Of a stretch of DNA of 64,000 nt, positions 30,154-38,024 are shown piece after piece; position 1 is the stretch's first letter, and every line of letters starts with the position of its first letter. A program made the position numbers and the translations under genes. The notes below the pieces were generated by a model. The model saw only the letters and a program-made list of their open reading frames with translations. It was not told the DNA's origin and made no database searches. The stretch comes from Paracoccus sp. Z118 (GTDB taxonomy: Bacteria > Pseudomonadota > Alphaproteobacteria > Rhodobacterales > Rhodobacteraceae), in assembly GCF_019061185.1 (NCBI RefSeq), contig NZ_JAHQZU010000007.1, forward strand, positions 62,001 to 126,000, read 5' to 3'.

Positions 30154-30891
30154 TCAGCGGTGGTGGCGTTCCAGTTGCAGATAGGTCGGATCGAAGCGCG
30201 ACAGCTGCGCCAGCCCGTCCCAGTCGAGGATCTCGACCTCGGTGCCCTGCCAGGAGACCAGCCTGCGGTCGCGCAGGTCGCGGACGGCGCGGTTGATGTG
30301 GATGGGAGAGTAGCCCAGCATGTCCGCGAGCTGCCGTTGCAGCAGCGGCAGGTTCATCCGCATGTCATGCGCCGCGCCGACAACCGACATACGGGTATAG
30401 AGCTCGCACAGCAGATGCGCGAGATGGGCGGTGGAGCGCAGCGAGGCCGCCGCGACGATCCATTGCCGGTGGATCGCGGCATCGATCGCCGTGACCATCC
30501 ACAACAGCCGGGTGAGATGCGGCAGATCGCGCGTGATGGCGGTCAGGTGCTCGTGACCGACGAACTCGGCCTCGACCGGCCCGAAGGCTACGACCGAATG
30601 TTCCAGCCCGGTCAGCACGAAGCCATGGAGATCGGCGAAATCCCCCGGCACATGCAGCGCGGTGATCGCCTGCGCGCCGTTCTGGCCGTTCTGACCCTTC
30701 AGCACATGGATACGGCCCGCAAGGCCGCGCCGGATCATGCAGCTTTGCCGTCTCGGACCCCAGGGGATGACCTCCTCGCCCGGCGCGAAATGCTGCACGG
30801 TGGTGGGGATCGCCCGCAACCGGGCCAGATCGGCGGGCTCGAGTTCGTCCCGACGCTGCAGGTAGCGGATGAAGAACTCGGAAATCGCCAT
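30154..30891 (-). CDS. Crp/Fnr-family transcription regulator
   Basis: The 245-residue product has an N-terminal cyclic-nucleotide-binding-like beta-barrel (about 20-140; FAPGEEVIPWGPRRQSCMI, GRIHVLKGQNG and HVPGDFADLHGF). A dimer helix follows, and then a C-terminal winged HTH (about 165-235; LPLLQRQLADMLGYSPIHIN and RAVRDLRDRRLVSW). There is no Fnr-type N-terminal cysteine cluster, so oxygen sensing through Fe-S is unlikely; the ligand is unknown. An in-frame ATG at 30981 would add 30 residues with no family likeness, so 30891 is preferred. The DUF2382 genes lie upstream on the same strand behind a terminator. Confidence 0.85.
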   Translation of the reverse strand: MAISEFFIRYLQRRDELEPADLARLRAIPTTVQHFAPGEEVIPWGPRRQSCMIRRGLAGRIHVLKGQNGQNGAQAITALHVPGDFADLHGFVLTGLEHSVVAFGPVEAEFVGHEHLTAITRDLPHLTRLLWMVTAIDAAIHRQWIVAAASLRSTAHLAHLLCELYTRMSVVGAAHDMRMNLPLLQRQLADMLGYSPIHINRAVRDLRDRRLVSWQGTEVEILDWDGLAQLSRFDPTYLQLERHHR

Positions 30892-30984
30892 GTCTTCTGC
30901 GCCGATGGTGCTGACCGAGCCTGCCCGAAGCGGATGGCGCAAGGCAAGCGTGAAGAACGCGCGCCGATCATCCCGGTCCACGCA

Positions 30985-31012
30985 GGAAAAGGCAGCCCCG
31001 AAAGGCTGCCTT
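30985..31012 (-). terminator. Terminator of the DUF2382 pair
   Basis: On the minus strand AAGGCAGCC-TTTCGG-GGCTGCCTT is a 9-bp perfect stem (31012-30989) followed by TTCC. Outer flanks CCGGTCCA/TGGACCGG can also pair and lengthen the structure. Confidence 0.7.
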
Positions 31013-31047
31013 GGACCGGGGACCGGCCGTTAGGGCGCGGGTTCTGC

Positions 31048-31893
31048 TCAGCGCAAGGTGTCGTCGCGGTCCGTGATGCCGCGCTCGGCGGCGGTGCGGT
31101 CGTCGTCGATCTCGACCTCGGTCTTGCGGACCGTATCGCGCACGGTTTCGGTGCGGGTATCGACGTTCTTGTTCAGGTCGATTTCCTCGACCACCCGCGC
31201 CTCCTTGGACACGACCGGCGTTTCGCGATACTCGCGGGCCTCCAGCGTCTGCTCCTCGAAGGCGTCGGCCCCCGCCGCGCGGTCCACCGGCCGGCGCTCG
31301 ATGTTGACCGTCTCGCTGCGCAGCGTCACGTCCTCCTCGACCGGAATCTCGCGGACATAGGAGCGGACGCGGACGCGGCCGGCATCGGTTTCGCGCTTGG
31401 CGATGTTGATCCGCTCCTCCACCACGTCGATATGCTCGTCGGTCGTGGCGGTGGCGGCTGCGGCGCCCGCGCCGGCGGCGTAGGCGCTGCCCTCGTAGCC
31501 GGTCCAGCCCTGAGCGCGCCATTCGTTTTCCCGCGCGTCCAGGTCCACCGCGCCCTCGTCATCGAGGATGTCCAGCGCCCGGTCATAAAGCGCCGACGGA
31601 ACGTTCGACACGGTGATCAGGAACCCGCCGCGGTTCAGCCCCTCGGCATAGGTATAGCGGTCCTCGTCGGGGAAGAAGAAATCACCGATCGATTCGAAGA
31701 AGCCGCGATCGCGGTCGGTCACCGAGGGAGCGGTCTCGACCGAGTAGCCGCCGTTTTCCTCGCCGGTCAGAACGACATCGGCGATCCCGGCCTCCTTGAG
31801 CCGTTGCACGGCGCGGTCGGCATCGGCGCGGGTGTCGAACATCGCGGTCAGGCTGCGGCTCGCGCCCGATTCATAGGTCGTTTCCATGGCCAT
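31048..31893 (-). CDS. DUF2382 stress-type protein with N-terminal YflT-like domain
   Basis: The 281-residue product combines an N-terminal region like the general-stress-protein 17M/YflT domain (about residues 14-105; FDTRADADRAVQRLKEAGI and GGFLITVSN) with a short Ala-rich linker. A highly charged C-terminal DUF2382/YsnF domain (about 150-275) shows the repeating pattern RRVRSYVREIPVEEDVTLRS, VNIERRPVDR, SKEARVVEEI. Its N-terminal layout is a common partner for such domains in stress-response proteins. The biochemical role is unknown. It follows the shorter DUF2382 gene by 48 bases on the same strand and is closed by a terminator. Confidence 0.75.
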   Translation of the reverse strand: MAMETTYESGASRSLTAMFDTRADADRAVQRLKEAGIADVVLTGEENGGYSVETAPSVTDRDRGFFESIGDFFFPDEDRYTYAEGLNRGGFLITVSNVPSALYDRALDILDDEGAVDLDARENEWRAQGWTGYEGSAYAAGAGAAAATATTDEHIDVVEERINIAKRETDAGRVRVRSYVREIPVEEDVTLRSETVNIERRPVDRAAGADAFEEQTLEAREYRETPVVSKEARVVEEIDLNKNVDTRTETVRDTVRKTEVEIDDDRTAAERGITDRDDTLR

Positions 31894-31941
31894 CTTGAAA
31901 ATCCAATCATTGAAGGGTGGAATCCGCGCAACGGCTGAAGG

Positions 31942-32442
31942 TCAGACTGCTGCGCGGTCGTCGTCGCCGGGCTGCGCGGCGAGAAGCTCACCGCTCGGCC
32001 CCACACGTTCGACGATCACGCGCTGGCGCCGAAGGCTTACCGGCAGTTCGGTCGGTTCTTCCGTGACCTTTCGGCGCAGATGCACCTCCTCGGTGACGAA
32101 GAGGCGGGTCACGACGACCGCCCTTTCCTCGACCACGGGGATGATCGTCACGTCGCCTTCGGTCCGCGGCAGGGGCGCGGCATCGACCTCGCGGTCGATC
32201 CTGTGACGGGTGATCTCGACCTGTTCCGACCGCACGGCGGCCTGAACGATGTCGTCGAACTCCTCCGTCACGGTGCGCAGCCGGACCGTGCCGACTTCCT
32301 CGCGCACCACCTCGACGGTGGCGAACTCCTCGGCAAGCTCCAGCGTCTGGCGGGTCTCGCCAGAGGGGTGCGGAGAGGCCATGTCCGCATCGGAATCCGA
32401 AACGGCGGATCGCGTGTCGCGGTCGATTTCGGACATGGCCAC
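31942..32442 (-). CDS. Short DUF2382-domain protein
   Basis: The 166-residue acidic protein consists almost entirely of one DUF2382 unit: LELAEEFATVEVVREEVGTV, RLRTVTEEFDD, VEITRHRIDREVDAAPLPRT, EGDVTIIPVVEERAVVVTRL and EVHLRRKVTEEPTELPVSLR. It lacks the YflT-like N-terminus of its neighbour and looks like a diverged tandem relative. The start follows AAAGGGGTGGCC. A GGAAC-N16-GGTT motif lies upstream. The function is unknown; stress involvement is inferred from the domain. Confidence 0.7.
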   Translation of the reverse strand: MAMSEIDRDTRSAVSDSDADMASPHPSGETRQTLELAEEFATVEVVREEVGTVRLRTVTEEFDDIVQAAVRSEQVEITRHRIDREVDAAPLPRTEGDVTIIPVVEERAVVVTRLFVTEEVHLRRKVTEEPTELPVSLRRQRVIVERVGPSGELLAAQPGDDDRAAV

Positions 32443-32501
32443 CCCTTTGTAAACACGTGATCGTCAACTCGCTGGGGCACTGTTTCCCGGCGTCACCGTT
32501 C

Positions 32502-32526
32502 AACCCCGATGCCGGCCATTGGTTCC
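32502..32526 (-). promoter_or_regulatory. ECF-type promoter-like motif upstream of the DUF2382 pair
   Basis: On the minus strand GGAAC (32526-32522), 16 bases and GGTT (32505-32502) lie 60 bases before the DUF2382 start. This resembles the alphaproteobacterial EcfG general-stress consensus GGAAC-N16/17-CGTT with one mismatch. Whether this organism has EcfG cannot be seen here. Confidence 0.35.
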
Positions 32527-32563
32527 CGCGGACCCATAGCCCGCATGGCATTTCAGGCATGGG

Positions 32564-33892
32564 TCAGCGGGCGCGCGGCACGGATGCCGGACGCGGCGCA
32601 TCCAGCGCCCGCGCCAGCAGCGCGAAGCTTTCGGTGACGCCGCGCGGCGCACTGCGGGTGACGAATTCGTCGAGGCCGGGGTAAAGCCGCACGGCCTCGT
32701 CCAGCGCCGGGTCCGAGCCCGCGGCATAGAGCCCCGCGCGGATCATCAGCTCGGATTCCGCATAGGCGCCGAGCGCCGCGCGGGCGCGGGCGATCATCGC
32801 GTTCTCGCCGGCGCTAGCTGCCTGCGGCAGCGAGCGGGAGACCGAGCGCAGAACGTCGATGGCCGGAAACCGCCCCCGCTCGGCGATCTTGCGGTCCAGC
32901 ACGACATGGCCATCCAGCACCCCGCGCAGGATGTCCGCGACCGGCTCCTCCATATCCGAACCGGCGACCAGCACGCTGAAGATCGCGGTGATATCGCCCG
33001 CTCCCTCAAGGCCGGGCCCGGCGCGTTCGGCCAGCGCTATGATCGTCTGCGAGGTCGATGGGGGAAAGCCGCGATAGCTTGGCTGCTCGCCCGAGGCGAG
33101 GGCGATTTCCCGGTGCGCTTCGGCGAAACGGGTGATCGAATCGGCAAGGAACAGGACGTGCCGCCCCTGATCGCGGAAATGCTCGGCCAGCGCCATCGCC
33201 GCCCAGGCGCAGCGGCGGCGGGTCAGCGGCGGCTGGTCCGACGTCGCCGCCACGATCACCGCCCGCGCCATGCCCTCGGGGCCGAGCGTATGCTCCACGA
33301 ACTCGCGCAACTCGCGGCCACGCTCGCCGATCATGGCGATGACCACGACGTCGGCCTCCACCCCCTTTGCGAGCGACGACAGCAGCGTCGATTTCCCCAC
33401 CCCCGAGCCCGCAAAAAGACCGATCCGCTGGCCGCGCACCAGCGGCAGAAGCGTGTCGAACACGGCGAGCCCCGTCACCAGCCGCGCGCCCAGCCGCCTG
33501 CGCCCGGCGGCGGGCGGTGGCGGCGCGCGGAAGCTGCGCTCCCCCCTCCCCGGCGGAAGCGGTCGGCCGTCCAGCGGCCGCCCGAACGGATCAATGATGC
33601 GCCCGATCCACGCGTCCGAGGGCCCGATCATGGGCGCGAACAGCAGCTCGGCGGGCGCCCCGACCGACAGCCCGTCGGCCACGCCCTCGGGCAGCACCTC
33701 GGACAGATCGGCGGCCAGCCCCACGATCTCGCCGAACAGATCGTTCCCCAGCGCCACGCGATCCCCGACCGAGGCGGCATGGCTGAGGCCCCGCACCAGC
33801 ACCATGCCCGCGCGAATGGCATGGACCTGCCCGAAATGGCGGGCGACGCGCAGGCGGCGGATGCGGGCGGCGATGGCTTCGGCGTTGTCCAG
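32564..33892 (-). CDS. fliI: Flagellum-specific ATP synthase FliI
   Basis: ATPase that powers flagellar type III export. The product has Walker A GLFAGSGVGKSTLL, MIGERGRELREF, and the catalytic region LADSITRFAEAHREIALASG and GEQPSYRGFPPS. The C-terminal helical domain is complete. No ATG gives a sensible N-terminus: the first in-frame ATG upstream is at 34150, inside flgB on the other strand, and the next internal one is too far in. GGAGG at 33904-33900 points to an unusual start, CTG at 33892 (7 bases) or ATC at 33895 (4 bases). CTG gives 442 residues, a normal length. It is divergent from flgB. Confidence 0.85.
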   Translation of the reverse strand: MDNAEAIAARIRRLRVARHFGQVHAIRAGMVLVRGLSHAASVGDRVALGNDLFGEIVGLAADLSEVLPEGVADGLSVGAPAELLFAPMIGPSDAWIGRIIDPFGRPLDGRPLPPGRGERSFRAPPPPAAGRRRLGARLVTGLAVFDTLLPLVRGQRIGLFAGSGVGKSTLLSSLAKGVEADVVVIAMIGERGRELREFVEHTLGPEGMARAVIVAATSDQPPLTRRRCAWAAMALAEHFRDQGRHVLFLADSITRFAEAHREIALASGEQPSYRGFPPSTSQTIIALAERAGPGLEGAGDITAIFSVLVAGSDMEEPVADILRGVLDGHVVLDRKIAERGRFPAIDVLRSVSRSLPQAASAGENAMIARARAALGAYAESELMIRAGLYAAGSDPALDEAVRLYPGLDEFVTRSAPRGVTESFALLARALDAPRPASVPRAR

Positions 33893-33951
33893 GATCGTTC
33901 CTCCGGTCGCGAGAATCGTGGCGCTCTCAACGGTTTCTAAACCTGTCGGGG

Positions 33952-33966
33952 TTAAGACCCGGTTTA
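33952..33966. promoter_or_regulatory. CtrA-like half-site pair between fliI and flgB
   Basis: TTAA-GACCCGG-TTTA matches the CtrA pattern TTAA-N7-TTAA with one mismatch. It lies 22 bases before the flgB start in the divergent flagellar gap. CtrA controls flagellar genes in Rhodobacterales; use of this site is inference. Confidence 0.4.
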
Positions 33967-33987
33967 TCGGACGGAAGGAGAAGCCTT

Positions 33988-34374
33988 TTGCTGGACAGAA
34001 TCGGAACGATGCGGATGGCGGGTCAGATGGGCTCCCACGCGGCTGCGCGGCACGTCCAGATCGCCCGCAACGTCGCCAATGCCGACACGCCGGGCTATCG
34101 CGCGACGGACCTTCGCGGCTTTGCGGACAGCTACGACCGGGCGCCCGCAACCGGGCTGAAGGCGACCCGCGCCCAGCACCTGCCCGCAGGCGACTGGGGC
34201 GCCGCCCGCCACACCCGCGTGGATGCGGGCGGCGAGCCTTCGCCCAACGGCAACACCGTCTCGATCGAGGATGAGCTGGTCCGCCAGGCCGACGCCCGCC
34301 GCCAGTTCAACATCTCGCTGAGCGTCTATCAGTCCGGGCTGTCGCTGCTGCGCACCAGCCTCGGCCGCCGCTGA
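33988..34374 (+). CDS. flgB: Flagellar basal-body rod protein FlgB (TTG start)
   Basis: Proximal rod component assembled through the MS ring. The 128-residue product has the rod signature RHVQIARNVANADTPGYRAT (about 25-45) and a C-terminal helix (DARRQFNISLSVYQSGLSLL) typical of the family. The start is TTG at 33988, five bases after AAGGAG; an ATG at 34009 would remove seven residues that FlgB proteins usually have. It is the first gene of the flagellar transcript, divergent from fliI; flgC follows after 11 bases. Confidence 0.92.
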   Translation: MLDRIGTMRMAGQMGSHAAARHVQIARNVANADTPGYRATDLRGFADSYDRAPATGLKATRAQHLPAGDWGAARHTRVDAGGEPSPNGNTVSIEDELVRQADARRQFNISLSVYQSGLSLLRTSLGRR

Positions 34375-34385
34375 AGGAGGAGTAG

Positions 34386-34775
34386 ATGACCGAGCTTTCC
34401 GCCACCGCGATCGCCGCCTCGGGGATGAAGGCGCAGGGCGTCCGCCTGCGCCACATCTCGGAGAACATCGCCAATGCCGACACGCCCGGCTACCGTCGCA
34501 AGCTGGTCGAATTCCAGCCGGACCGCGACGGCACGCGCCCGACCGGGGCCATCACGACAAGCCGCACCCGGCACGACAGCGCTGCGCTGCCGCAGGTCTT
34601 CGACCCCGGCCATCCGATGGCGGGCGAGGACGGCTACTATCTCGGCTCCAACGTCGATCTGGTGGTCGAGATCGCGGACTCGCGCGAGGCGAGCCGCAGC
34701 TACGAGGCCAACCTGCGCGTCTTCGAGCAGTCGCGCCAGATGTCGTCCGCCCTTCTCGACCTGATCCGCCGCTGA
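34386..34775 (+). CDS. flgC: Flagellar basal-body rod protein FlgC
   Basis: Proximal rod subunit. The 129-residue product has the N-terminal rod motif HISENIANADTPGYRRKLVE (about 23-42) and the C-terminal SREASRSYEANLRVFEQSRQ helix. Length is typical (130-140). A GGAGGAGTAG site precedes the ATG. It is followed by fliE after 10 bases. Confidence 0.95.
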   Translation: MTELSATAIAASGMKAQGVRLRHISENIANADTPGYRRKLVEFQPDRDGTRPTGAITTSRTRHDSAALPQVFDPGHPMAGEDGYYLGSNVDLVVEIADSREASRSYEANLRVFEQSRQMSSALLDLIRR

Positions 34776-34785
34776 GGATATCCCG

Positions 34786-35064
34786 ATGATCCAGAACGCC
34801 GTTTCCGCCTATGCCGCCGCCCGCCCCGCCGTCGCTCCCGGCGCGCCGGGCCCGCTCGGCGGCGCCCTCACCGATGCTGCTGCCGATTTCGCGGCCGTCA
34901 TGCGCCAGACCGACATGGCCGCGCAGGGCGCGATGACGGGCAGCGCCGACACCCACCAGCTGGTCCAGTCGATCGCCGAGGCGCAGCTTGCGCTCGAAAC
35001 CGCCGTCGCGATCCGCGACAAGATGGTCGAGGCGTATCAGGACATCCTGCGGATGCCGGTCTGA
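34786..35064 (+). CDS. fliE: Flagellar hook-basal body complex protein FliE
   Basis: Small protein joining the MS ring to the rod. The 92-residue product has a variable Ala/Pro-rich N-terminus and the conserved C-terminal FliE helices: DTHQLVQSIAEAQLALETAV and AIRDKMVEAYQDILRMPV. Length and position between flgC and fliQ match alphaproteobacterial clusters. The fliQ ATG is three bases after its stop. Confidence 0.93.
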   Translation: MIQNAVSAYAAARPAVAPGAPGPLGGALTDAAADFAAVMRQTDMAAQGAMTGSADTHQLVQSIAEAQLALETAVAIRDKMVEAYQDILRMPV

Positions 35065-35067
35065 GCC

Positions 35068-35337
35068 ATGCTGCACGAGACGCAGATCTTCGACATGACC
35101 CGGCAGGCGCTGTGGATCGCGGTGCAGATGTCGGCCCCGCTGCTGACCGTCGCGCTGGTCGCGGGGGTGGTGATCGGCCTTTTCCAGGCGCTGACCTCGG
35201 TGCAGGAGATGACGCTGACCTTCGTGCCCAAGGTCGGGCTCATGCTGGCCGTGTTCTGGGTCACGATGAGCTTCATGACCACGCTGCTGGCGAGCTTCTT
35301 CACCGACCAGATCCTGCCGCTGGTGGGGGGCGCCTGA
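35068..35337 (+). CDS. fliQ: Flagellar biosynthetic protein FliQ
   Basis: Membrane component of the export gate with FliP and FliR (neither in this window). The 89-residue product has two membrane spans (about 16-40 and 50-72) and the family pattern VIGLFQALTSVQEMTLTFVP. Its stop overlaps the flgF start (TGATG). Confidence 0.95.
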   Translation: MLHETQIFDMTRQALWIAVQMSAPLLTVALVAGVVIGLFQALTSVQEMTLTFVPKVGLMLAVFWVTMSFMTTLLASFFTDQILPLVGGA

Positions 35338-36050
35338 TGGACAACGCGATCTATGCCGCGCTGACCCGCCAGTCGGGCCTGATGCGCGAGATGCGGACTG
35401 TCGCCAACAACATCGCCAACGCCGAGACGACCGGCTTCCGGCGCGAGGGGGTGGTGTTTTCGGAACATCTCACCTCGCTCGACCGGCGGGGCGAGACGCT
35501 GTCGATGGCGAACGCCCGCGGGCGCGAGATCGACCTGCGCCCCGCTTCGCTGACGGGCACCGGCGGCACCTGGGATATGGGACTGGAAAGCGACGGTTTC
35601 TTCATGGTGGCGACGCCGGAAGGCAACCGGCTGACGCGGGCGGGGGCGTTCATGCCCTCGGCCGACGGGCAGATCGTCAATGGCGACGGCCATGCCCTGC
35701 TGGATGACGGGCAGGCGCCCATCGCCGTTCCGCCGGGCGCCAGCAACATCGCGATCGGCCCGGACGGAACGGTTTCGGCCGATGGCGAGCCGCTGGCCCG
35801 TGTCGGCATCTTCGCTCCCGGCCCGCCCGAGCAGATGCGCCACGATGGCGGCACCCTGTTCGCGGCAGAGGGGGCCGAGCCGCTGCCCGAAGCGACGCTC
35901 CGCCAGGGTTTCCTCGAAAGCTCCAACGTCGATCCGGTGCTGGAGATCGCCCGCATGGTCGAGGTCCAGCGCGCCTACGAGCTCGGCCAATCGTTCCTCG
36001 ACGCCGAGGACCGGCGCATCCGCGCCGCCATCTCCGCCCTGACCAGCTGA
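35337..36050 (+). CDS. flgF: Flagellar basal-body rod protein FlgF
   Basis: Proximal rod subunit near the distal end. The 237-residue product has ALTRQSGLMREMRTVANNIA and NAETTGFRREGVVF at the N-terminus. The central LESDGFFMVATPEGNRLTRA and the C-terminal GFLESSNVDPVLEIARMVEV with QRAYELGQSFLD follow the FlgEFG pattern. It is shorter than flgG, with which it is paired. flgG starts 12 bases downstream. Confidence 0.93.
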   Translation: MDNAIYAALTRQSGLMREMRTVANNIANAETTGFRREGVVFSEHLTSLDRRGETLSMANARGREIDLRPASLTGTGGTWDMGLESDGFFMVATPEGNRLTRAGAFMPSADGQIVNGDGHALLDDGQAPIAVPPGASNIAIGPDGTVSADGEPLARVGIFAPGPPEQMRHDGGTLFAAEGAEPLPEATLRQGFLESSNVDPVLEIARMVEVQRAYELGQSFLDAEDRRIRAAISALTS

Positions 36051-36061
36051 AAGGTTCCCCG

Positions 36062-36847
36062 ATGAAGGCCCTGCATATCGCCGCGACGGGCATGAGCGCC
36101 CAGCAGACCCGCGTCGAGGTGATTTCCAACAACCTCGCGAACATGTCCACCACGGGCTACAACGCCCGCCGCGCCGAGTTCGCCGACCTCGCCTATCAGC
36201 AGGCGACCCGCCCCGGCACGATCACCGGCGCGGATGGCACGATGGTCCCGGCGGGGGTGCAGCTCGGCCTCGGCGTGCGGCCCACGGCGGTCACGATCAC
36301 GCTCGCGCAAGGCTCGCTCGCGCAGACCGGCGGCGATCTCGACATCGCGCTGGACGGGGCGGGGTATCTGGAGGTCACGCTCCCCTCCGGCGCCTCGGCC
36401 TATACCCGCGACGGCGCGCTGAAACGCTCGGCGGACGGGCTGATCGTCACCTCGGACGGCTTCCCCCTCGCCCCCGGCATCACCATCCCTGCCGAGGCGC
36501 GCAGCGTCTCGATCGCCGCGAATGGCGAGGTGAACGCCTTCTTCGACGACCGGGTCGAGCCGGAGAACCTCGGCCAGATCACGGTCGCCGGCTTCGTGAA
36601 CGAAAAGGGGCTGGAGGCGACCGGCTCGAACCTGTTCCTGGAAACGCCGGCCTCGGGCGCACCGATGATCGGTCTGCCGGGCGAGCAGGGCCTTGCCACG
36701 CTGCGGCAGGGCTATCTGGAGGAAAGCGCCGTCGATCCGGTGCGCGAGATCTCCGAACTCATCAAGGCGCAGCGCGGCTATGAGATGAACGCCAAGGTCA
36801 TCACCGCCGCCGACCAGATGCTGAGCGCCGCGGTGCAGGTGCGATGA
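36062..36847 (+). CDS. flgG: Flagellar basal-body rod protein FlgG
   Basis: Main distal-rod subunit. The 261-residue product has MKALHIAATGMSAQQTRVEV, NNLANMSTTGYNARRAEFAD, LDIALDGAGYLEVTLPSG, and GYLEESAVDPVREISELIKA with QRGYEMNAKVI at the end. Length (about 260) is standard. Its last four bases overlap the flgA start. Confidence 0.96.
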   Translation: MKALHIAATGMSAQQTRVEVISNNLANMSTTGYNARRAEFADLAYQQATRPGTITGADGTMVPAGVQLGLGVRPTAVTITLAQGSLAQTGGDLDIALDGAGYLEVTLPSGASAYTRDGALKRSADGLIVTSDGFPLAPGITIPAEARSVSIAANGEVNAFFDDRVEPENLGQITVAGFVNEKGLEATGSNLFLETPASGAPMIGLPGEQGLATLRQGYLEESAVDPVREISELIKAQRGYEMNAKVITAADQMLSAAVQVR

Positions 36848-37266
36848 TGCGAAACCTCGCGCTGATCCTTTGCCTCGCGGCGTGGACGGGCCCCGCTGCC
36901 GCGCAACCCGCGCTTGGCGCTGTGGCCGCCCGTAGCGTTCCCGCCGGCACCGTGCTGACGGCCGCCGACCTGACCTTGGGGCTTGGCGGAATCGACCCCG
37001 CCCTCGCCATTGGTCAGCAGACCCGTGTCGCCCTCTATGAAGGCCGCGCCATCGGTGCCGGCCATCTGACCCGCCCGACGCTGATCTCGCGCAATCAGGT
37101 CGTCACGCTGCGTTACGAAAGCGCCGGCCTGCGGATCGAGACCGAGGGCCGCGCCCTGGGCGAAGGCGCCGCAGGCGAGGTCGTGCGCGTCATGAATCTC
37201 TCCTCGCGCGCGATGCTGAACGCGCGGATCAATCCCGACGGCACGCTGTCCGTCGCCGAACGCTGA
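36844..37266 (+). CDS. flgA: Flagellar P-ring assembly chaperone FlgA
   Basis: Periplasmic chaperone for FlgI assembly into the P-ring. The 140-residue product has a signal peptide (residues 1-21, AAWTGPAAAQ) and a single SAF-type domain: AARSVPAGTVLTAADLTLGL, GRAIGAGHLTRPTLISRNQV and GAAGEVVRVMNLSSRAMLNA. It is short compared with enterobacterial FlgA (about 220), as usual in alphaproteobacteria. It overlaps flgG and is followed after 11 bases by flgH. Confidence 0.9.
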   Translation: MMRNLALILCLAAWTGPAAAQPALGAVAARSVPAGTVLTAADLTLGLGGIDPALAIGQQTRVALYEGRAIGAGHLTRPTLISRNQVVTLRYESAGLRIETEGRALGEGAAGEVVRVMNLSSRAMLNARINPDGTLSVAER

Positions 37267-37277
37267 AAAGGCCGCAC

Positions 37278-38014
37278 ATGCGACACGCCAGACTGCCGAT
37301 CCTTCTTCTCTGCGCCGCCGCCACGCTGCCGGGCTGCGCCCGCGTGGGCGCCGTCGGCCGCCCGCCCGAGCTGGGCGAGGCCCGCGACACGGCCGAGTTC
37401 CAGGCGATGACCGAGCCGGTGATCGTCTTCCCCGACCAGCCGCCGCGCGAAGGCAGCGGCGCCTCGCTGTGGACGACGCAGCCGATGTCGCTGGTGGGCG
37501 ACCGCCGGGCTAGCGCGCGCGGCGACATCCTGACCGTGGTGATCGAGATCGACGACCGGGCCGAGATGTCCAACAGCAGCGGCCGTTCCCGCAGCGCCAA
37601 GGACGACGTGAGCATCCCCGCGCTTGCCGGGCTGCCGCAGCGGATCGACGAATCCTGCCCGAAGGGGCCAGCATGGACGAGCTGGCCGAGGCGAAATCCG
37701 CCTCGACCTTCAAGGGCAGCGGGTCGATCTCGCGCCGCGACAAGCTGACCCTGCGGGTGGCCGCGACGGTCGTCGAGACGCTGCCGAATGGCGTGCTGCA
37801 CATCCAGGGCACGCAGGAGGTGCGGGTGAACTTCGAGGTGCGGCAGCTGACGGTCGGCGGCTTCGTGCGCCCATCCGACGTCGACCGCCACAACGAGATC
37901 GCTTATGACCGCATCGCCGGGGCCCGGATCTCCTATGGCGGGCGCGGCCAGCTCAGCGACGTGCAGCAGCCCCGCTACGGCCAGCAACTGGCCGACATCG
38001 TCCTGCCCTATTGA
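37278..38014 (+). pseudogene. flgH: Flagellar L-ring protein FlgH, broken by a frameshift
   Basis: The L-ring lipoprotein is readable only in two frames. Frame one (37278 to about 37652) gives a lipoprotein signal with LPGC lipobox, LWTTQPMSLVGDRRASARGD and ALAGLPQRIDE. Frame two, from about 37653 to 38014, gives LPEGASMDELAEA, GSGSISRRDKLTLRVAATVV, and ISYGGRGQLSDVQQPRYGQQ. Adding one base near 37650-37653 (GACGAATCCTG, expected GACGAAATCCTG) restores a 245-residue FlgH of normal length. Without it the frame runs to a stop at 37748 and loses the beta-barrel half. No slippery sequence is present, so it is a mutation or a sequencing error. Confidence 0.88.
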
Positions 38015-38024
38015 GGTCTGCCCG

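Noticed and set aside
30892..30981. Longer start for the Crp/Fnr regulator
   Set aside because: The extra 30 residues have no similarity to the family and no better ribosome-binding site.
33893..34150. N-terminal extension of FliI back to an ATG at 34150
   Set aside because: The added 86 residues are Arg/Pro/Ser-rich, overlap flgB on the other strand and the intergenic control region, and are not found in FliI proteins.
37640..37680. Programmed frameshift in flgH
   Set aside because: No slippery sequence, internal Shine-Dalgarno or downstream pseudoknot was seen, and FlgH is not known to use recoding.
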